A stretch of 64,000 nucleotides of DNA from JAXMDC01 sp046349035 (GCA_046349035.1 JAXMDC010000004.1:248001-312000); one strand, 5' to 3'. Shown: positions 44,248 through 52,971, counted from the first letter of the stretch. The notes: generated from the sequence alone by a model not told the origin. Program-made: numbers and translations.

Positions 44248-47200
44248 TTAAGCGGCGCTGCCGGAAGCGACAGCCCGGTTTTCCGCCACGTAACGCGCCA
44301 CCGCTACGTGATCGACCTTGCCGCTACCCAGCACCGGCAATTTGTCGATAACCATGATTTCCGCAGGCACCATCAATTCCGATGCTCCGCGGCGGCGGGC
44401 AAAGCCGCCGAGTGTTGCGCGAGAGGCCTCCGCCGCCTCTGTCACCAGCACCAGTCGCTCACCCTTGCGGGGATCTTCAACCGCGGTAACGGCCGATTGA
44501 TGATCGGGGTAGAGTTCGGCGATCAGCGCCTCGACTGCCGCCAGCGAGATCATCTCCCCGCCAACCTTGGCAAAGCGCTTGGCGCGACCCCGAATGGTCA
44601 TGAAGCCCTCTGTATCGAACGACACGATATCCCCCGTGTCATGCCAACCCTCGGCGGGAGCCTCGAGAACGCCGGGCTGACTCGACCGGAGGTAACCGAG
44701 CATTACCGTTGGGCTACGCACTTGCAGGCGGCCGCCTTCGGCGATTCCCGGGACCGGGTCCAAGCGCGCCTCGATGCCCGGCATCAGGCGGCCGACAGTG
44801 CCGGGGCGATTGTACATTGGGGTGTTGAAGGAGAGCGCCGGCGAGGTCTCGGTAACGCCATAGCCCTCAAGAATGCGCGCTCCGAAACGCTCCATGTAGA
44901 CCTTGCGTGTCGCCTCGCGGACCGGCTCGGCACCGGCGAGGATCAGGCGGAGCGAGCGGAAATCATAGGGATTGGCTGAACGCGCATATCCCGTCAGGAA
45001 CGTGTCGGTGCTGATCAGGATCGTGGAATCGGTTCCGTAGATCAATTCCGGAACCATCCGATAATGCAGCGGCGAGGGATAGAGGAACACGCTTACCCCG
45101 GAAACCATCGGCAGGAAGAATCCAACTGTCAGCCCAAAGGAGTGGAAGAGCGGCAAGGCCGCAAAGAGGCGGTCGCGCCGCCCGAAGTCGATTCGCGCTG
45201 CCGCTTGGGCCACGTTCGACAGGATGTTGCGGTGCGATAGCACCACGCCTTTCGGTGTGCCTTCCGATCCGGACGTAAAGAGGATGACTGCCGGGTCGTC
45301 GGCTTTGCGTCGGGTAAGCGGCCGCAGCCCCCTCGCCAGCCCGAGCAGTCGCTCGCGCCCGGAAATCTTCGCGCGTACGTCCTCAAGGTAGACAAGCGTC
45401 ACTGCCTCACCGAGGGCCGCCACCAGTGGGTCGAGCTTGGCCTTTTCGATAAACGCCCGCGATGTGGCGACATGGGTGACCTTGGCTGCGCGGCAGGCCG
45501 CCAGGATGTTTGCAGCCCCCGCCGTATAGTTGATCATCGCCGGGACGCGTCCAGCCGAGATCAATCCGACAATCGCCAGCGCCGCGCCATTCGCGTTAGG
45601 AAGCATCAGCCCTACCGCACCGCCCACGTCGGCGAAGTTGGCTAGCCGGCGACCGAGGATGTTGGCCCCGGCGATCAGCCGGCGATAGCTCAGTTTGGTC
45701 CCGCTGGGATCGTCGAGCACCTTCGCCCCGGGGCCATGGCGCTTGGCGGCGGCGATCAGGCCTTCGACCAGAGTCCGGTCGGCCGGCGTGGTCCGGAACA
45801 CGAGGTCGGACATGATGTTGTAAAGCGCACTGCCGGCGGCAAGGCGCTTCTTGCGGCCGACCAGTCCCTCCGGCACGGTGAGCCGCACAGGCTCCAGGAT
45901 CGAAACGGTGACCCGCGGACGGAGCCGCCGCCTCGCCTGGTCGCGCCCGAGCCGAGTGAACAGCGTCTGTTCCAAGCCGTCGATGCGCACCGGCACCACC
46001 GGGGAGGCTGTCCTTTCGGCTATGAGACCGGCACCGTCGTAGACCTTCATCAGGCCGCCGGTGACCGTCAGCCGGCCCTCGGGAAAGATGATCAGCGTCT
46101 CGCCGGACTTTACCTCATTGATGAGCGCGCGCGTCGCCATCGGCTTTCCGGGGTCGATCGGCAAGGCCCGCGTGAAACGCAAGAACGGCTTCACCCACCA
46201 GCGACTAATGATGCCGCGATCGATTGCGAAAACCGCATCATGGTCGAGCAGCGACAAGGCGAGAGCTGCGTCGACATAACTGACGTGATTAACCGCGATA
46301 ATCGCTCCGGGTCCGGCCTTCTTCAGGTTCTCCAGCCCCTTCACTTCGACTCGCGCGGCTAACCGAAACACCATTGCCAACGTGTCGCGCACCACGTTGA
46401 CGGGCAAGAAGCGCACCGCAAGGACCGTTGCCCCAAGACTCGCAACACCAAGGGCCAAGAAGATCGTCGACGGGGTAAGGCCGAAGGCCACAGCACCGAA
46501 GACCAGACCGCCGCCAACGGCAATTAGTCCCGACGTGAGAACATTGGTGGCGGCAATCGTCCGCGCCCGAAACGCCATCGCACTCCACATCTGGACAGCG
46601 ACAAACGATGGGACCGCAAACAGCCCGCCCGCCAGCGACAGGCCGAATGAATCGACGGCGAGACGCAGACCGACCCCGCTACCTAAGACGTCTCCCAAGC
46701 CGCGGTCACTGGCCAAAGCGCTCAAGCCGCGACTGACGAAGCCGATGTCCAGCATAAAGAGCGCCATGATCACGCCGCCGATCGGCACCAGGAGAAGATT
46801 CGCCCTCCCCCCCGAAAGCAGGGATGCAACGACCGAGCCCATCGCAATTCCTATGGCGAAGATGAGCAGGAACGCCGTGCCGACGACCTCGGCGCCGCCG
46901 AGCCCGCTTTTGACCAATACTGGCTGAATTGAAAGAACCGCCCCCCCGACCGCCCAAAACCAAGCCACAGCCAGAGCGCACCGCCACAGGCGGCGGTCGC
47001 CACGGAACACGTCGAGAAGGGCCTTGGTTGACGCGAAAACGTTCCAATCGACCTTCAGTGTCGGCACCGACTCCGCCGTTGGCGGAACCGCTCGGCTGGC
47101 GAGCCAACTCAGGACGGCAAAGCTAACGACGAGCACTGCAAATATCGCCGGATTCGCCCCGCGAGCCGCCACCAGCCCGCCCGCCACAGTGCCGCACAGA

Positions 47201-47646
47201 ATGGCGAGAAAGGTCGCAGCCTCAACCAAAGCGTTGGCGGCGGGGAGGTCTTCTTCGGCGAGGTGGTCCGGCAAGATCCCATATTTGATTGGGCTGAAGA
47301 GTGCTGAGACCACGCCAAAGAGAAGGAGGGCCACGAACAAGACGACCAGCGACTCGGCGAGGAATCCGGCAACGGCTAACGCCACAATCCCAATCTCGGC
47401 GAACTTCAGACGCCGGGCGACCAGTGCTTTGTCGTACCGATCCGCCCACTGCCCACCCAACCCTGACAGGAGGAACGAGGGCAGCATGAAGACGGCGACG
47501 GCCAGCGGCCCCACTTCCTCCAATCCCAAACGGTACAGGGCGAGGAACGCCAGCGCGTTTTTCAGGAAATTGTCGTTAAACGCGGAGAAGAACTGGCACC
47601 AGAAAATCGGCGCAAAACGCCTCGACCTCATAAGCGAAGCAAACAT
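44248..47646 (-). CDS. MFS-acyltransferase-acyl-ACP synthetase fusion (Aas/LplT-like)
   Basis: A 1132-residue three-part protein. Residues 1-400 are an MFS transporter (FWCQFFSAFNDNFLKNALAFLALYRLG and about 12 helices), like LplT. Residues about 430-610 are a PlsC acyltransferase, with the HX4D motif in AVNHVSYVDAALALSLLDHDAVFAID and the segment IIFPEGRLTVTGGLMKVYDGAGLIA. Residues about 640-1132 are an AMP-forming acyl-ACP synthetase, with ILFTSGSEGTPKGVVLSHRNILSNVAQAAARIDFG as P-loop and YGVTETSPALSFNTP. Such fusions import lysophospholipids and re-acylate them. The ATG at 47646 faces an operator at 47729-47741. The gene is the likely main target of the divergent TetR. Confidence 0.93.
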   Translation of the reverse strand: MFASLMRSRRFAPIFWCQFFSAFNDNFLKNALAFLALYRLGLEEVGPLAVAVFMLPSFLLSGLGGQWADRYDKALVARRLKFAEIGIVALAVAGFLAESLVVLFVALLLFGVVSALFSPIKYGILPDHLAEEDLPAANALVEAATFLAILCGTVAGGLVAARGANPAIFAVLVVSFAVLSWLASRAVPPTAESVPTLKVDWNVFASTKALLDVFRGDRRLWRCALAVAWFWAVGGAVLSIQPVLVKSGLGGAEVVGTAFLLIFAIGIAMGSVVASLLSGGRANLLLVPIGGVIMALFMLDIGFVSRGLSALASDRGLGDVLGSGVGLRLAVDSFGLSLAGGLFAVPSFVAVQMWSAMAFRARTIAATNVLTSGLIAVGGGLVFGAVAFGLTPSTIFLALGVASLGATVLAVRFLPVNVVRDTLAMVFRLAARVEVKGLENLKKAGPGAIIAVNHVSYVDAALALSLLDHDAVFAIDRGIISRWWVKPFLRFTRALPIDPGKPMATRALINEVKSGETLIIFPEGRLTVTGGLMKVYDGAGLIAERTASPVVPVRIDGLEQTLFTRLGRDQARRRLRPRVTVSILEPVRLTVPEGLVGRKKRLAAGSALYNIMSDLVFRTTPADRTLVEGLIAAAKRHGPGAKVLDDPSGTKLSYRRLIAGANILGRRLANFADVGGAVGLMLPNANGAALAIVGLISAGRVPAMINYTAGAANILAACRAAKVTHVATSRAFIEKAKLDPLVAALGEAVTLVYLEDVRAKISGRERLLGLARGLRPLTRRKADDPAVILFTSGSEGTPKGVVLSHRNILSNVAQAAARIDFGRRDRLFAALPLFHSFGLTVGFFLPMVSGVSVFLYPSPLHYRMVPELIYGTDSTILISTDTFLTGYARSANPYDFRSLRLILAGAEPVREATRKVYMERFGARILEGYGVTETSPALSFNTPMYNRPGTVGRLMPGIEARLDPVPGIAEGGRLQVRSPTVMLGYLRSSQPGVLEAPAEGWHDTGDIVSFDTEGFMTIRGRAKRFAKVGGEMISLAAVEALIAELYPDHQSAVTAVEDPRKGERLVLVTEAAEASRATLGGFARRRGASELMVPAEIMVIDKLPVLGSGKVDHVAVARYVAENRAVASGSAA

Positions 47647-47728
47647 CGACCGTCTCCCCCGAATCGGCCGGGAAATGCCCTTCCCCCGCCTTAACGGTTA
47701 TCGTGGCTGCCCTGCTCTAGCAAAATCA

Positions 47729-47741
47729 TGAACATTGTTCA
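47729..47741. promoter_or_regulatory. Operator copy 3, TGAACATTGTTCA
   Basis: Perfect palindrome TGAAC-ATT-GTTCA between the fusion gene (start 47646) and tetR. Read on the minus strand, the -10-like TATACT lies directly before the palindrome. Confidence 0.82.
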
Positions 47742-47795
47742 AGTATAAAATCTCCTCGCCGTCTCTTCCGATTTGGGGACCGTCGGCGACATGCC

Positions 47796-47823
47796 TTGCA
47801 CGGCTGGCTGCCCTTGCTATATC
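47796..47823 (+). promoter_or_regulatory. Probable tetR promoter
   Basis: TTGCAC (47796-47801), a 16-base spacer and TATATC (47818-47823), immediately followed by operator copy 4. The start of tetR is 37 bases downstream. The match to the sigma-70 consensus is moderate, but the abutting operator supports it. Confidence 0.55.
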
Positions 47824-47836
47824 TGAACGAGGTTCA
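47824..47836. promoter_or_regulatory. Operator copy 4, TGAACGAGGTTCA
   Basis: Perfect palindrome TGAAC-GAG-GTTCA directly after the -10 hexamer of the tetR promoter, so the regulator would repress itself. Confidence 0.82.
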
Positions 47837-47859
47837 GGAGCCGGGATCGGATCCAGTCA

Positions 47860-48501
47860 ATGGCAAGAAAACCGCGCATGTCGGAGAGAACCAAAGAGCG
47901 CAGGCAGGAACTGCACGACGCTCTCCTCGCCGCCGCCGAAAGAACCATCGCAGACTCCGGACTTGCCGGCTTGCGCGCCCGAGATCTCGCCGCCAGCGTC
48001 GGATGCGCGACCGGGGCGATTTACAACGTCTTCCCAGACCTCGACAGTCTGATTCTCGAGGTCAATGCGAGAACGCTGGCCGGCTTGGAGGGACATCTGG
48101 GCGGGCACACGGCATCGGCGAAGCGCGCAACCAGGATTGGCGCTGGCGATCAACTCGTCGAACTCGGAGTCAGGTACCTGGAGTTTGCGACCAACAACCT
48201 GCTCCGCTGGCGGACCCTCTTCGACCATCGCATGCCGCCCGGCCAAGCCGTTCCCACTTGGTACATGGAGCGCCAGCAGCCTCTTTTCGGCATCGTTGAG
48301 CGGACCCTGCAGGCGCTACAGCCAAGCCTGTCCCCTAAAGAGCGCTCGCTTCTGTCGCGATCCCTCTTCTCGGCGGTGCACGGAATCGTCAGCCTGGGCC
48401 TGGAGGAGAAGTTAGGCGCCCTTCCCCTCGCGACGCTCAAGTCCCAGCTCGCGACCCTTATTCGCGCCTTTTCCGCGGGCATCGCTCAGAAGCGCAGCTA
48501 G
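47860..48501 (+). CDS. TetR-family transcriptional regulator
   Basis: A 213-residue TetR-family regulator: helix-turn-helix in TKERRQELHDALLAAAERTIADSGLAGLRARDLAASVGCATGAIYNVFPDLDSLILEVNARTL, followed by an all-helical ligand domain ending in ATLIRAFSAGIAQKRS. It stands divergently from the fusion gene. Four perfect TGAACnnnGTTCA palindromes (before itself, before the fusion gene and two before the small membrane-protein gene) match no other regulator here and are probably its sites. Ligand is unknown; a fatty-acyl or lysolipid signal would suit the target. Confidence 0.92.
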   Translation: MARKPRMSERTKERRQELHDALLAAAERTIADSGLAGLRARDLAASVGCATGAIYNVFPDLDSLILEVNARTLAGLEGHLGGHTASAKRATRIGAGDQLVELGVRYLEFATNNLLRWRTLFDHRMPPGQAVPTWYMERQQPLFGIVERTLQALQPSLSPKERSLLSRSLFSAVHGIVSLGLEEKLGALPLATLKSQLATLIRAFSAGIAQKRS

Positions 48502-48561
48502 CCTCCGACCGAAGGCTTGAAAGGCTGGAATTCTCGTCCCACTGTTTACTTGAAGACGACG

Positions 48562-48987
48562 ATGAATTTTCGCCGGGACCCAGCAATGCTGTCTCTTAGC
48601 CCGCAGCTTCTTCGCCGCGTACTCGCGGTCGCGGTGCCGGTCGCGCTCGTTCATCCCGCCGAGGCGCAAGGGGTCAAGCAGGTCATCGGCATGCCGCGCC
48701 TCGACCCCACGACCTTCGCGATGGGATTCCGGGTGACGCGACTGATCGGCCTTATGGTCGTCGGCGAATCGGGGGAGACGATCGGCCGAATTCAGGACGT
48801 CATAATCTCTCGCGAAGGGACTGCGACGCGGGTCGTGGTCGCCGTCGGTGGTGGATTCATGGGGATCGGCGCGCGGCTGGTCCTAATCCCATACGCCGAT
48901 CTCCGGCTAGCGGACTCCAAGGCAACCTTGCCCGGCGCAACGCTCGGCACCTTGCAGGCCTTGCCGGAATTCAAGTTCGCCCGTTAA
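48562..48987 (+). CDS. Exported PRC-barrel protein
   Basis: A 141-residue protein with a signal peptide (LLRRVLAVAVPVALVHPAEAQG) and a PRC-barrel domain: ATGFRVTRLIGLMVVGESGETIGRIQDVIISREGTATRVVVAVGGGFMGIGARLVLIPYADLRLADS by segment. PRC-barrels are small beta-barrels used in photosystem assembly, RNA processing or unknown exported roles. The ATG at 48562 is chosen; 48517 and 48586 are alternatives. It is followed by the tRNA gene on the other strand. Exact role unknown. Confidence 0.83.
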   Translation: MNFRRDPAMLSLSPQLLRRVLAVAVPVALVHPAEAQGVKQVIGMPRLDPTTFAMGFRVTRLIGLMVVGESGETIGRIQDVIISREGTATRVVVAVGGGFMGIGARLVLIPYADLRLADSKATLPGATLGTLQALPEFKFAR

Positions 48988-49061
48988 AGTGGCACGAGCC
49001 AGCCTTACCGAGCCCCGCGACGCCTCATACTGTAAGAATCGTTCAGCGCGGCGGCTTTGCA

Positions 49062-49136
49062 TGGTGGGCGCGACAGGGATCGAACCTGTGACCCCCACGA
49101 TGTCAACGTGGTGCTCTCCCGCTGAGCTACGCGCCC
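49062..49136 (-). tRNA. tRNA-Val (GAC)
   Basis: A complete 75-nt tRNA on the minus strand: acceptor GGGCGCG paired with CGCGCCC, D-arm AGCTCAGCGGGAGAGCA, anticodon stem CCACG and CGTGG around loop TTGACAT with anticodon GAC, and TTCGATCC in the T-loop. CCA is encoded at the 3' end (49062-49064). Reads valine codons GUC and GUU. Confidence 0.97.
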
Positions 49137-49222
49137 GACCGAACGCTGGCCTGCGGAAACGGCCAGCCTTGTTGCGCATATAGCAGCGGCGCGTGCCCGC
49201 CTTCAAGCGGTCCCAGCTCCGC

Positions 49223-49582
49223 CTAGGCAGCGAGCAGTCGCTCGACCTCAATAACCAAGTCGCGCAAGTGGAATGGCTTGGAGAGAACCTTGGCGTCCTT
49301 GGGGGCTTTGGAGTCGGGGTTGAGAGCGACAGCCGCAAAGCCCGTAATGAACATGACCTTGATTTCCGGATCGAGCTCCGTGGCCCTCCGTGCAAGCTCG
49401 ATACCGTCCATTTCCGGCATCACGATGTCAGTCAGCAAGAGGGTGAACGGCTCCTCCCGCATCCGCTCATACGCACTCTTGCCGTTGTCGAAAGCGACGA
49501 CTTCGTAACCGGCGTTCTGAAGCGCTTTGGCCAGAAAGCGGCGCATGTCATTGTCATCTTCGGCGAGCAATATCCGCGACAT
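49223..49582 (-). CDS. cpdR: Single-domain response regulator CpdR
   Basis: CpdR is a stand-alone receiver which, when unphosphorylated, primes ClpXP to degrade its substrates. In Caulobacter it works with RcdA and PopA. The 119 residues begin MSRILLAEDDNDMRRFLAKALQNAGYEVVAFDNGKSAYERM, with the phosphoacceptor Asp at 52 in LLLTDIVMPEMDGIEL, and end in KPFHLRDLVIEVERLLAA. There is no output domain. The C-terminal Ala-Ala end resembles a ClpXP-recognised tail. RcdA is at 18.8 kb in the same window. The adjacent gene, a formylglutamate amidohydrolase, is divergent. Confidence 0.95.
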   Translation of the reverse strand: MSRILLAEDDNDMRRFLAKALQNAGYEVVAFDNGKSAYERMREEPFTLLLTDIVMPEMDGIELARRATELDPEIKVMFITGFAAVALNPDSKAPKDAKVLSKPFHLRDLVIEVERLLAA

Positions 49583-49812
49583 CTGCGGCGTCACTCCGGT
49601 CGGCCTGAAGGCCCGGCGATTAATCCTTGCCCGTCGTAAAGATCAAGTGAATTCGGGTTCCAGCCAGCAAACGGCTTGCAGCTCGACTTTGGCGCCGGGA
49701 TCACGTGGCGCCCATGGACACCGTCGGCCAATCTTGGCAGATTCGCGCTTCGACCCGCCGACCGTTTTCGGCGAAGATTTATCCCGACCTCCAGCGGGCG
49801 CAGCGCCAACCG

Positions 49813-50682
49813 ATGGGCACCTTTCTCCCGGCGTTTACGGTCAGCCAGCCGACCAGCCGAAGGATTCCGGTCGTTTTCTCGTCGCCGCACAGCGGTACTC
49901 AGTATCCAGCCGATTTTCTTGCCGCCTCCCGCCTGAACCGAACGACGATTCGCCGATCCGAAGACTCGTTTGTCGATGAATTGTTCGAGGTGGCGGCGGC
50001 TCGCGGCGCGCCGTTGCTACGCGCTCACTTTCCGCGAGCCTGGCTCGACGTCAATCGCGAGCCCTACGAACTAGACCCTGCCATGTTTTCCGACCAACTC
50101 CCGCCGTACGCCAATGTTCGCTCGAGTCGGGTAGCGGGCGGGCTCGGGACAATCGCCCGCGTTGTCGGCGACCACGAAGAGATTTACGCCGCCCCTCTCA
50201 GCGTCGACGAGGCTCTGGCGAGAATATCGACTGTCTACATGCCTTACCACGCAGCCTTGCGCGCGCTGGTGGCCGAGACGCATACACGGTTTGGTGTGAC
50301 CATCCTGGTCGACTGCCACTCCATGCCGTCGTCGCCGCGAGGAACGAGTCGGCCGCGCCCTGACTTCGTGGTCGGGGATCGCCACGGCACCAGCTGTGGC
50401 AAGGAACTCACCGACGCGGCCTGCACATTTCTAGGCGCCCGAGGGTTCAGCGTTGGCCGAAACAAGCCATATGCCGGAGGGTTCATCACCGAGCACTATG
50501 GTCGCCCAGGCCAGTCGCTGCACGCGCTGCAAATCGAGGTTAACCGCGGCCTTTACATGGATGAGCGCAATTTCACCAAGTCGGAGGGCTTCGACGCGAT
50601 CGCGTCACTCCTCGCCGAACTGACTGACGCATTGACGTCCGCCGAGCAGACATTCGCCCCGACTAGGGCCGCCGCGGAGTAG
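49813..50682 (+). CDS. N-formylglutamate amidohydrolase family protein 2
   Basis: A 289-residue member of the same family as the gene at 39.3 kb but not closely similar. It reads PVVFSSPHSGTQYPADFLAAS, RRSEDSFVDELFEVAAARGAPLLRAHFPRAWLDVNREPYELDP, VDCHSMPSSPRG and FVVGDRHGTSC. The metal ligands would be in these His/Asp/Glu-containing motifs. The ATG at 49813 is chosen because the upstream frame has no family residues. It stands divergently from cpdR, a common alphaproteobacterial arrangement. Confidence 0.9.
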   Translation: MGTFLPAFTVSQPTSRRIPVVFSSPHSGTQYPADFLAASRLNRTTIRRSEDSFVDELFEVAAARGAPLLRAHFPRAWLDVNREPYELDPAMFSDQLPPYANVRSSRVAGGLGTIARVVGDHEEIYAAPLSVDEALARISTVYMPYHAALRALVAETHTRFGVTILVDCHSMPSSPRGTSRPRPDFVVGDRHGTSCGKELTDAACTFLGARGFSVGRNKPYAGGFITEHYGRPGQSLHALQIEVNRGLYMDERNFTKSEGFDAIASLLAELTDALTSAEQTFAPTRAAAE

Positions 50683-50743
50683 GGATCCCTTTGCCTAACA
50701 ACCTGCACCGTTTGGCCCGGCGGTCAGCACGCCCGGCCCCTTG

Positions 50744-51526
50744 ATGGCAGACCGTGATACGGCGTTTCTGCATCGCCTAGCCGACGTCGCCAGCCACGAG
50801 GTCATGCGCTTCTTTCGCTCTCCCCTCGCGGTTGAAGCGAAGGGATCCGGAGCGTTCGATCCGGTCACCGAGGCCGACCGGGCCGCGGAATCGGCTATGC
50901 GGACTCTGATTCGCGCCGCGTTCCCCACTGACGGAATCCTCGGCGAGGAAGAGGGAGCTCTACGGCCGGAGGCGCAGAATGTCTGGGTGCTCGATCCTAT
51001 TGACGGCACTCGGTCGTTCATATCCGGGCTCCCCACCTGGGGAATCTTGATTGGATTGCTGAGCGGGGGAAAACCGACGATGGGAATGATGGCGCAACCG
51101 TTTACCGGTGAGCGCTTCATCGGGACCGGCACCACAAGCAGTTACCTCGGCCCCGGGGGCCCTCGCATACTCCGCACCAGATCCTGTCCGAGCCTTGCCG
51201 CTGCAACACTGTTCGCCACCTCGCCGGACATGTTCGACGCGGTCGAAAGCCCCTGCTTTCAGCGCATTTCACAGCGCGTCCGCCTGACACGCTTTGGCAG
51301 CGACTGCTACGCTTACTGCATGCTCGCCGCAGGCATGGTGGACATCGTGCTCGAAGCGGGACTGAAGACCTACGACATCGCACCGCTCATGCCGGTGATC
51401 GAGGGCGCCGGCGGCGCCGTCACGGACTGGCGGGGGAATTCCCCGGTCGAAGGCGGGCGTGTCTTGGCTTGCGGCGACCGCGGCCTGCATGCCGAGCTGC
51501 TGCAAATCCTCAATACCGAGAGCTAG
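50744..51526 (+). CDS. hisN: Histidinol-phosphatase-like IMPase family protein (HisN)
   Basis: A 260-residue member of the inositol-monophosphatase fold whose closest type is HisN, the histidinol-phosphate phosphatase of actinobacteria and many alphaproteobacteria. Motifs are DPVTEADRAAESAMRTLIRAAFPTDGILGEEEG, VWVLDPIDGTRSFISGLPTWGILIGL and LEAGLKTYDIAPLMPVIEGAGGAVTDWRG. ATG at 50744 (a TTG three bases before). It is distinct from the SuhB-like protein at 15.2 kb. There is no other histidine gene nearby, so the substrate is inferred only from family. Confidence 0.82.
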   Translation: MADRDTAFLHRLADVASHEVMRFFRSPLAVEAKGSGAFDPVTEADRAAESAMRTLIRAAFPTDGILGEEEGALRPEAQNVWVLDPIDGTRSFISGLPTWGILIGLLSGGKPTMGMMAQPFTGERFIGTGTTSSYLGPGGPRILRTRSCPSLAAATLFATSPDMFDAVESPCFQRISQRVRLTRFGSDCYAYCMLAAGMVDIVLEAGLKTYDIAPLMPVIEGAGGAVTDWRGNSPVEGGRVLACGDRGLHAELLQILNTES

Positions 51527-51538
51527 GTGCGATGTGGC

Positions 51539-52513
51539 TTACGGGGGTGCGGATCCTGGAATGAAGGCGTCGAAGGCTGCCCAAAAAAGCGAGCGGATAC
51601 TGTCGCGCTCGAACAGGATCTCGTGGCGCGCACCGGGAATCTCCAGGGACGCACCCGCACGCAAAGCCTTCGCCAGACGATCCGCGACCGCGTTGTCGAC
51701 GACCTCGTCAGCCCCGGCGGTCAGCAGCAAGGTCGGTATTGCGATCGCCGCGCCGAAACCGTCGCGCTGGACATCGGCCATCGCCCGCCGAGCCGTCGCG
51801 AACCATCCGAGAGTGGCGGCGCCGACGGCAAGGTGAGGCGCCTGCCGCAGCAGGTCGGCAAACCGCTCATAGCGTACCGGGTCGCTGGTGTTGCGGTTCC
51901 CCAGGAAGAGCCGCCGATCGACAGCCATCGCCTCTCGCCCGGGTAAGCGTAGATCGCCGAAGCCAATGCGACGAAGCGCGCCGGCAGCAGCCGCGGCCAA
52001 AAGACTCCGCGGCATGATCCCCATCAAACGCAGCATCGGCGACAGAAGGACCATCCGCGCGATGTGCTGAACTTGTCGGCGCGCGGCGTGCAAAGCGACC
52101 AGGCCCCCCATCGAGTGGGCAAGGACAAAATATGGCGGAGGACAGTCGGGGACGACGATCTGCTCCAAGAGTGCGATCAAATCGCGCTGGTAGTCGGCGA
52201 AGCGCTCGACGTGCCCCTTGCGAGCTGAGCGCAGGAGCCGCTCCGATCCCCCTTGGCCGCGCCAATCGACTGCTGCCACGGCAAATCCGCGCCCGCGGAG
52301 TTCGGAGACCACTTCGAAGTATTTCTCTATGCACTCTGCTCGGCCCTGCAGGATGCAGACCGTACCGCGCCGCTCGCCGCTCCCGCGCCACACCGCGTAG
52401 CGCAGACCCACACCATCGTCGGCGAGGATGTTGCCCGTAACGCCGTCGGCCGGGATAGGACTGAACGCTGTTTCGACGAGGCTCACGGAACCCGCAAGAG
52501 TGATCGACACCAC
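51539..52513 (-). CDS. Alpha/beta hydrolase, lysophospholipase-like
   Basis: A 324-residue alpha/beta hydrolase of the serine aminopeptidase S33/monoacylglycerol-lipase group. It has AVDWRGQGGSERLLR, the nucleophile elbow FVLAHSMGGLVALHAARR, TAGADEVVDNAVADRLAKAL with the acid and IPGARHEILFERDSIRSLFWAAFDAF with the catalytic His. The upstream segment RGTVCILQGRAECIEKYFEVVSELRGRGFAV is also typical. It likely cleaves lysophospholipids or monoacylglycerols. It converges on hisN with a 12-base gap between stops. Confidence 0.85.
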   Translation of the reverse strand: MVSITLAGSVSLVETAFSPIPADGVTGNILADDGVGLRYAVWRGSGERRGTVCILQGRAECIEKYFEVVSELRGRGFAVAAVDWRGQGGSERLLRSARKGHVERFADYQRDLIALLEQIVVPDCPPPYFVLAHSMGGLVALHAARRQVQHIARMVLLSPMLRLMGIMPRSLLAAAAAGALRRIGFGDLRLPGREAMAVDRRLFLGNRNTSDPVRYERFADLLRQAPHLAVGAATLGWFATARRAMADVQRDGFGAAIAIPTLLLTAGADEVVDNAVADRLAKALRAGASLEIPGARHEILFERDSIRSLFWAAFDAFIPGSAPP

Positions 52514-52558
52514 ACCTACGGTGCGCAGGGCGAGATAATCAACGCAAGAAAATGCCGA

Positions 52559-52580
52559 CGGCGTCCAGTCAAGGACGCCG
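52559..52580 (-). terminator. Possible terminator hairpin after the small secreted-protein gene
   Basis: Stem CGGCGTCC / GGACGCCG with a six-base loop (52559-52566 and 52573-52580). Read on the minus strand it follows the stop at 52645 by about 65 bases and is followed by TTTTC only after a short spacer, so strength is moderate. Confidence 0.45.
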
Positions 52581-52644
52581 CCGGCGGTTCAGAACCGGTG
52601 CCGGAGGGGGGCGGGATCGGCACCAGCCTGAATTCGATAGGGGT

Positions 52645-52971
52645 TTACCGGCGACGAAGGTCGACCCACCGCGCACTGATAACGCGGCCGTTAAACCCAT
52701 TGATCACCAGATTGTAAGTCCCGCGCCAGGAACTGGCCCGCGCCGTGTAATACCAAACGTGACGATCAAGGTAGCGGACGTTCCACCAGCCTTGGGCGTA
52801 GAGCGAGCGGGTGATCTGCGCGGGAGTGAGGACAGCCGGGCGCGGCAGTGGCGCAAACCGGTAATTCTGCACGCTCGTGGGCGTGCCCATATAGTTCTGC
52901 GCGTTCGCCGCACTTGGCGCAGACGCCAACCCGAGGGCCAGCGCCGCCGCGGCGATGATTGCCTTGTACAT
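52645..52971 (-). CDS. Small secreted protein, unknown
   Basis: A 108-residue protein with a clear signal peptide (MYKAIIAAAALALGLASAPSAANAQ) followed by a basic, aromatic-rich domain: ITRSLYAQGWWNVRYLDRHVWYYTARASSWRGTYNLVINGFNGRVISARWVDLRRR by segment. The repeated beta-strand pattern resembles PepSY-like secreted proteins of alphaproteobacteria, but I do not assign a family. It is divergent from the heat-shock gene at 53.2 kb, separated by 276 bases. Confidence 0.75.
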   Translation of the reverse strand: MYKAIIAAAALALGLASAPSAANAQNYMGTPTSVQNYRFAPLPRPAVLTPAQITRSLYAQGWWNVRYLDRHVWYYTARASSWRGTYNLVINGFNGRVISARWVDLRRR

